Shown: positions 5,730 to 7,285 of the stretch, one piece after another
Numbering within the stretch: the stretch's first letter is position 1
Layout: the number at the start of each line of letters is the position of its first letter
Origin: Candidatus Acidiferrales bacterium
Lineage (GTDB): Bacteria; Acidobacteriota; Terriglobia; Acidiferrales; UBA7541
DNA length: 7,285 bases
Assembly: GCA_030044295.1 (NCBI GenBank)
Contig: JASHWB010000249.1
Location: 1-7,285 of the forward strand
Direction of reading: 5' to 3'
The notes under the pieces: generated by a model
What the model saw: only the letters and a program-made list of their open reading frames with translations
What the model was told of the DNA's origin: nothing
Database searches by the model: none
Translations under genes and position numbers: made by a program

Positions 5730-7001
5730 TCATCCCTGTTTTGCGATTGCTATGGGTGTGGTGTGGCCGCTGGGAGTGTGCACAAGCGAGCGGGGTTCCG
5801 TTGAATCGACGCGTCCTTCCGCATAGGTGAATTTTTCTACCGTGGCGCCGCGCACTCCCAGCGCCATGAGGGACGCAACGTCGAGCGTTGCTTCCGCTTC
5901 GTTCAGTTCCTCAGTCTTCGCGGAAAGCTCCGGCGCGCGCGGCAGAAATACCGGGCAGCAATCATGGAACGGCTCGGAGGAAATGTCGTAGGTTCCAATC
6001 CGTCGCGCAATTTCCAGAATTTCTATTTTGTCCATACCTATCAGCGGACGAAATACCGGCATAGATGCGACTGCGTCTACCGCGGCGAGATTCCGCAGCG
6101 TTTGCGATGCCACCTGACCAAGACTGTCGCCGGTCACCAGCGCGAGCGCGCGTTCGCGCCGGGCGAAAAGCTCTGTGACACGCAGCATCATCCGCCGGTA
6201 GAGCAGCACGCGAAACGATTCCGGAGCATACCGCACGATTTCGCGCTGAATTTCCTCGAATGGCACGCGGTAGAGCCTGGCGGTGAATTGATAATGCGTG
6301 AGAACACGCGCCAGTCCGCTCGCCACGTGCAGCGACGACTCGCCGGGACGGGCGCCCGTGCCGTAAAAGTGTACGAAACTTAAGTGAGCGCCGCGCTTCA
6401 TCATCTGGTAGGCGCCAACTGCGGAATCATAGCCGCCCGATAGCAGACACGTGATGCGTCCAGCGGTATTCGCAGGCAGGCCTCCGAGTCCCGGAATTTT
6501 CTCAGCATAAACCAACAACGGGCCGGGCGTGATTTCGATGCGGCAGGTTAGTTCGGGGTCGCGCAACTGCACACGTACCTCGCGACCCTCCGCACGGAGC
6601 TTTTCAAGCAAATACCGCCCCACGGCCGATTCGATCTGCATCGTGGAATGCGGAAAGGTTTTGTCGCTTCGTCGGGCGCGCACCGCGAATGTGGTGAATT
6701 GCAACGGCTGCACTTCTTGCCACGCCGCGCGGCACAGCGCTTCCATATCGCGCTCGACGGGCCGTGCGACGGCGTAATAGGCGATCCCGAAAACGTGCCG
6801 AACGCGCTCGATGGCTTCCTGTAGCGGCGCGCCTACCCCGAGCCGGATCAGGAAGCGGTCGCCCGGCTGTTCGATACAGTCCACAGGAATTCCGCCGAGC
6901 GCGCGGCGAAGCGCGCTGTGGAGCTTTCCGAGGAAAAACCGGCGGTTGCGGCCTTTCAGCCACAGTTCGTGATAATGGACGACGATTACCGGCGCGCTCA
7001 T
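5730..7001 (-). CDS. thiI: tRNA 4-thiouridine synthetase ThiI, rhodanese-less form
   Basis: A 423-residue protein with the ThiI layout: an N-terminal ferredoxin-like region beginning near HYHELWLKGRNR (9-20), a THUMP RNA-binding domain (to about 170), and a PP-loop ATP pyrophosphatase domain. The PP-loop is SGGYDS (188-193). ALVTGDSLGQVASQTL (287-302), RPLIGMDK (318-325) and the DCCPVF stretch (347-352, Cys 348 and Cys 349) are typical. ThiI adenylates and thiolates U8 of tRNA and in some bacteria also supplies sulfur for thiamine thiazole. The E. coli C-terminal rhodanese domain with its sulfur-carrying cysteine is absent; only about 65 residues follow the Cys pair. Short ThiI forms are known and take sulfur from a cysteine desulfurase. 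Start ATG 7001 has only a weak GGGA upstream. No thiamine gene is next to it, so tRNA thiolation is the likelier role. Confidence 0.94.
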   Translation of the reverse strand: MSAPVIVVHYHELWLKGRNRRFFLGKLHSALRRALGGIPVDCIEQPGDRFLIRLGVGAPLQEAIERVRHVFGIAYYAVARPVERDMEALCRAAWQEVQPLQFTTFAVRARRSDKTFPHSTMQIESAVGRYLLEKLRAEGREVRVQLRDPELTCRIEITPGPLLVYAEKIPGLGGLPANTAGRITCLLSGGYDSAVGAYQMMKRGAHLSFVHFYGTGARPGESSLHVASGLARVLTHYQFTARLYRVPFEEIQREIVRYAPESFRVLLYRRMMLRVTELFARRERALALVTGDSLGQVASQTLRNLAAVDAVASMPVFRPLIGMDKIEILEIARRIGTYDISSEPFHDCCPVFLPRAPELSAKTEELNEAEATLDVASLMALGVRGATVEKFTYAEGRVDSTEPRSLVHTPSGHTTPIAIAKQG

Positions 7002-7048
7002 GCAAATCCCAGGGGTAGACGCTTGCGAATCGGCTGGGCTCCAGCCAT
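6998..7048 (-). other. Possible 16-codon leader ORF overlapping the thiI start
   Basis: On the - strand, ATG 7048 opens a 16-codon frame (MAGAQPIRKRLPLGFA) whose TGA overlaps the thiI ATG as ATGA. It lies downstream of the candidate -10 box and has a weak GGGA ahead of it. Such an overlap can couple translation, but a short frame like this may arise by chance. The frame can be extended upstream to 7252, but that longer version would cross the promoter candidate and has no recognisable content. Confidence 0.2.
7032..7046 (-). promoter_or_regulatory. Short perfect hairpin in the thiI leader
   Basis: GGCTGG (7032-7037) and CCAGCC (7041-7046) form a perfect 6-bp stem with a 3-nt loop, 31 nt before the thiI start. 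No T-tract follows in the thiI direction. A role is unknown. The leader shows none of the conserved blocks of a TPP riboswitch. Confidence 0.35.
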
Positions 7049-7084
7049 ATTCCCGATCGCTCGGCAGCCAGTCACCTTCGACGA

Positions 7085-7090
7085 ATTATA
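7085..7090 (-). promoter_or_regulatory. Candidate -10 box for thiI
   Basis: Read on the - strand this is a perfect TATAAT, expected to give a leader of about 77 nt before the thiI ATG. No good -35 is found at 16-18 bp and there is no TGN extended element, so the match rests on the hexamer and its suitable place. Confidence 0.4.
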
Positions 7091-7285
7091 GCTCAGAGCC
7101 TTCGCGAGAGCTTGCCGCGGGATTTTCGGGCACGGCCGCCCCGGAGAACTACAAGTTATCCCGCGTTCGTATGATGGAATAACGAAATGGGAACAATCCA
7201 CTTTTCGACGCGACTTTCCACAAGACGCCGGGTTATATTCTGCGGCACTCACGAAGCCGGATCGGGCGCTGCAAAATCGTCGCGG

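Noticed and set aside
5964..6383. Open frame of 139 codons on the + strand opposite thiI
   Set aside because: It is contained in thiI, which has clear family motifs; no ribosome site or motif supports it.
7080..7115. tRNA-like TAGCTCAG stretch
   Set aside because: It resembles a tRNA D-arm, but no acceptor stem, anticodon arm or T-arm follows at the right spacing.
7154..7223. Three loose DnaA-box-like sequences (near 7156, 7194 and 7214)
   Set aside because: They match only 6-7 of 9 consensus positions, in mixed context and without origin genes nearby.
7234..7239. TATATT on the + strand as a promoter for a gene beyond the right edge
   Set aside because: No fitting -35 is present and the downstream gene is not visible.
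6998..7252. 84-codon frame on the - strand upstream of thiI as a gene
   Set aside because: It has no domain, crosses the -10 candidate and shows no ribosome site at its far start; only its last 16 codons are kept as a low-confidence leader frame.
7187..7285. Frame from ATG 7187 open to the right edge
   Set aside because: Only 33 codons are visible, with a weak ribosome site and unconvincing residue make-up; a gene start cannot be claimed.

Overview
The window is a high-GC bacterial chromosomal segment dominated by the late arginine biosynthesis genes. On the + strand, running in from the left edge, are the 3' end of argD, then complete argF, argG, argH and argJ. They are packed as an operon: a 2-nt gap, a 13-nt gap, a 4-nt ATGA overlap, then a 76-nt gap (49 nt if the upstream GTG start of argJ is used). 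Together they encode the steps from N-acetylornithine to arginine. ArgD makes N-acetylornithine, ArgJ moves its acetyl group back to glutamate and releases ornithine, ArgF carbamoylates ornithine to citrulline, ArgG forms argininosuccinate and ArgH splits it to arginine and fumarate. ArgJ lets the acetyl group be recycled, so a separate deacetylase is not needed in principle. The early genes (argB, argC) and any regulator are not in the window; they may lie upstream.

After argJ comes a 221-nt C-rich non-coding stretch with a possible promoter. It ends in a strong hairpin directly against a good Shine-Dalgarno site. This serves a small gene for a single-RRM RNA-binding protein with a glycine/arginine-rich (RGG-like) tail, whose coding DNA contains internal duplications. 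Its end is 16 nt from the end of a convergent gene on the - strand, thiI, which encodes a rhodanese-less ThiI-type PP-loop tRNA 4-thiouridine synthetase. The last 284 nt are an intergenic leader for thiI. They hold a perfect TATAAT on the - strand, a 6-bp hairpin and a possible 16-codon mini-ORF that overlaps the thiI start as ATGA.

The organism is not identifiable with certainty. The GC-rich arg operon, the cyanobacterial/acidobacterial-style RRM-glycine-rich protein and the short ThiI are compatible with an Acidobacteriota-like soil bacterium, but this is an inference from general knowledge and not from a marker gene.

No mobile element, CRISPR, phage gene, rRNA or tRNA was seen. The core genes are ordinary. 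The least explained parts are the non-coding leaders (before the RRM gene, between argH and argJ, and before thiI) and the RGG tail. I found no convincing new multi-gene system.
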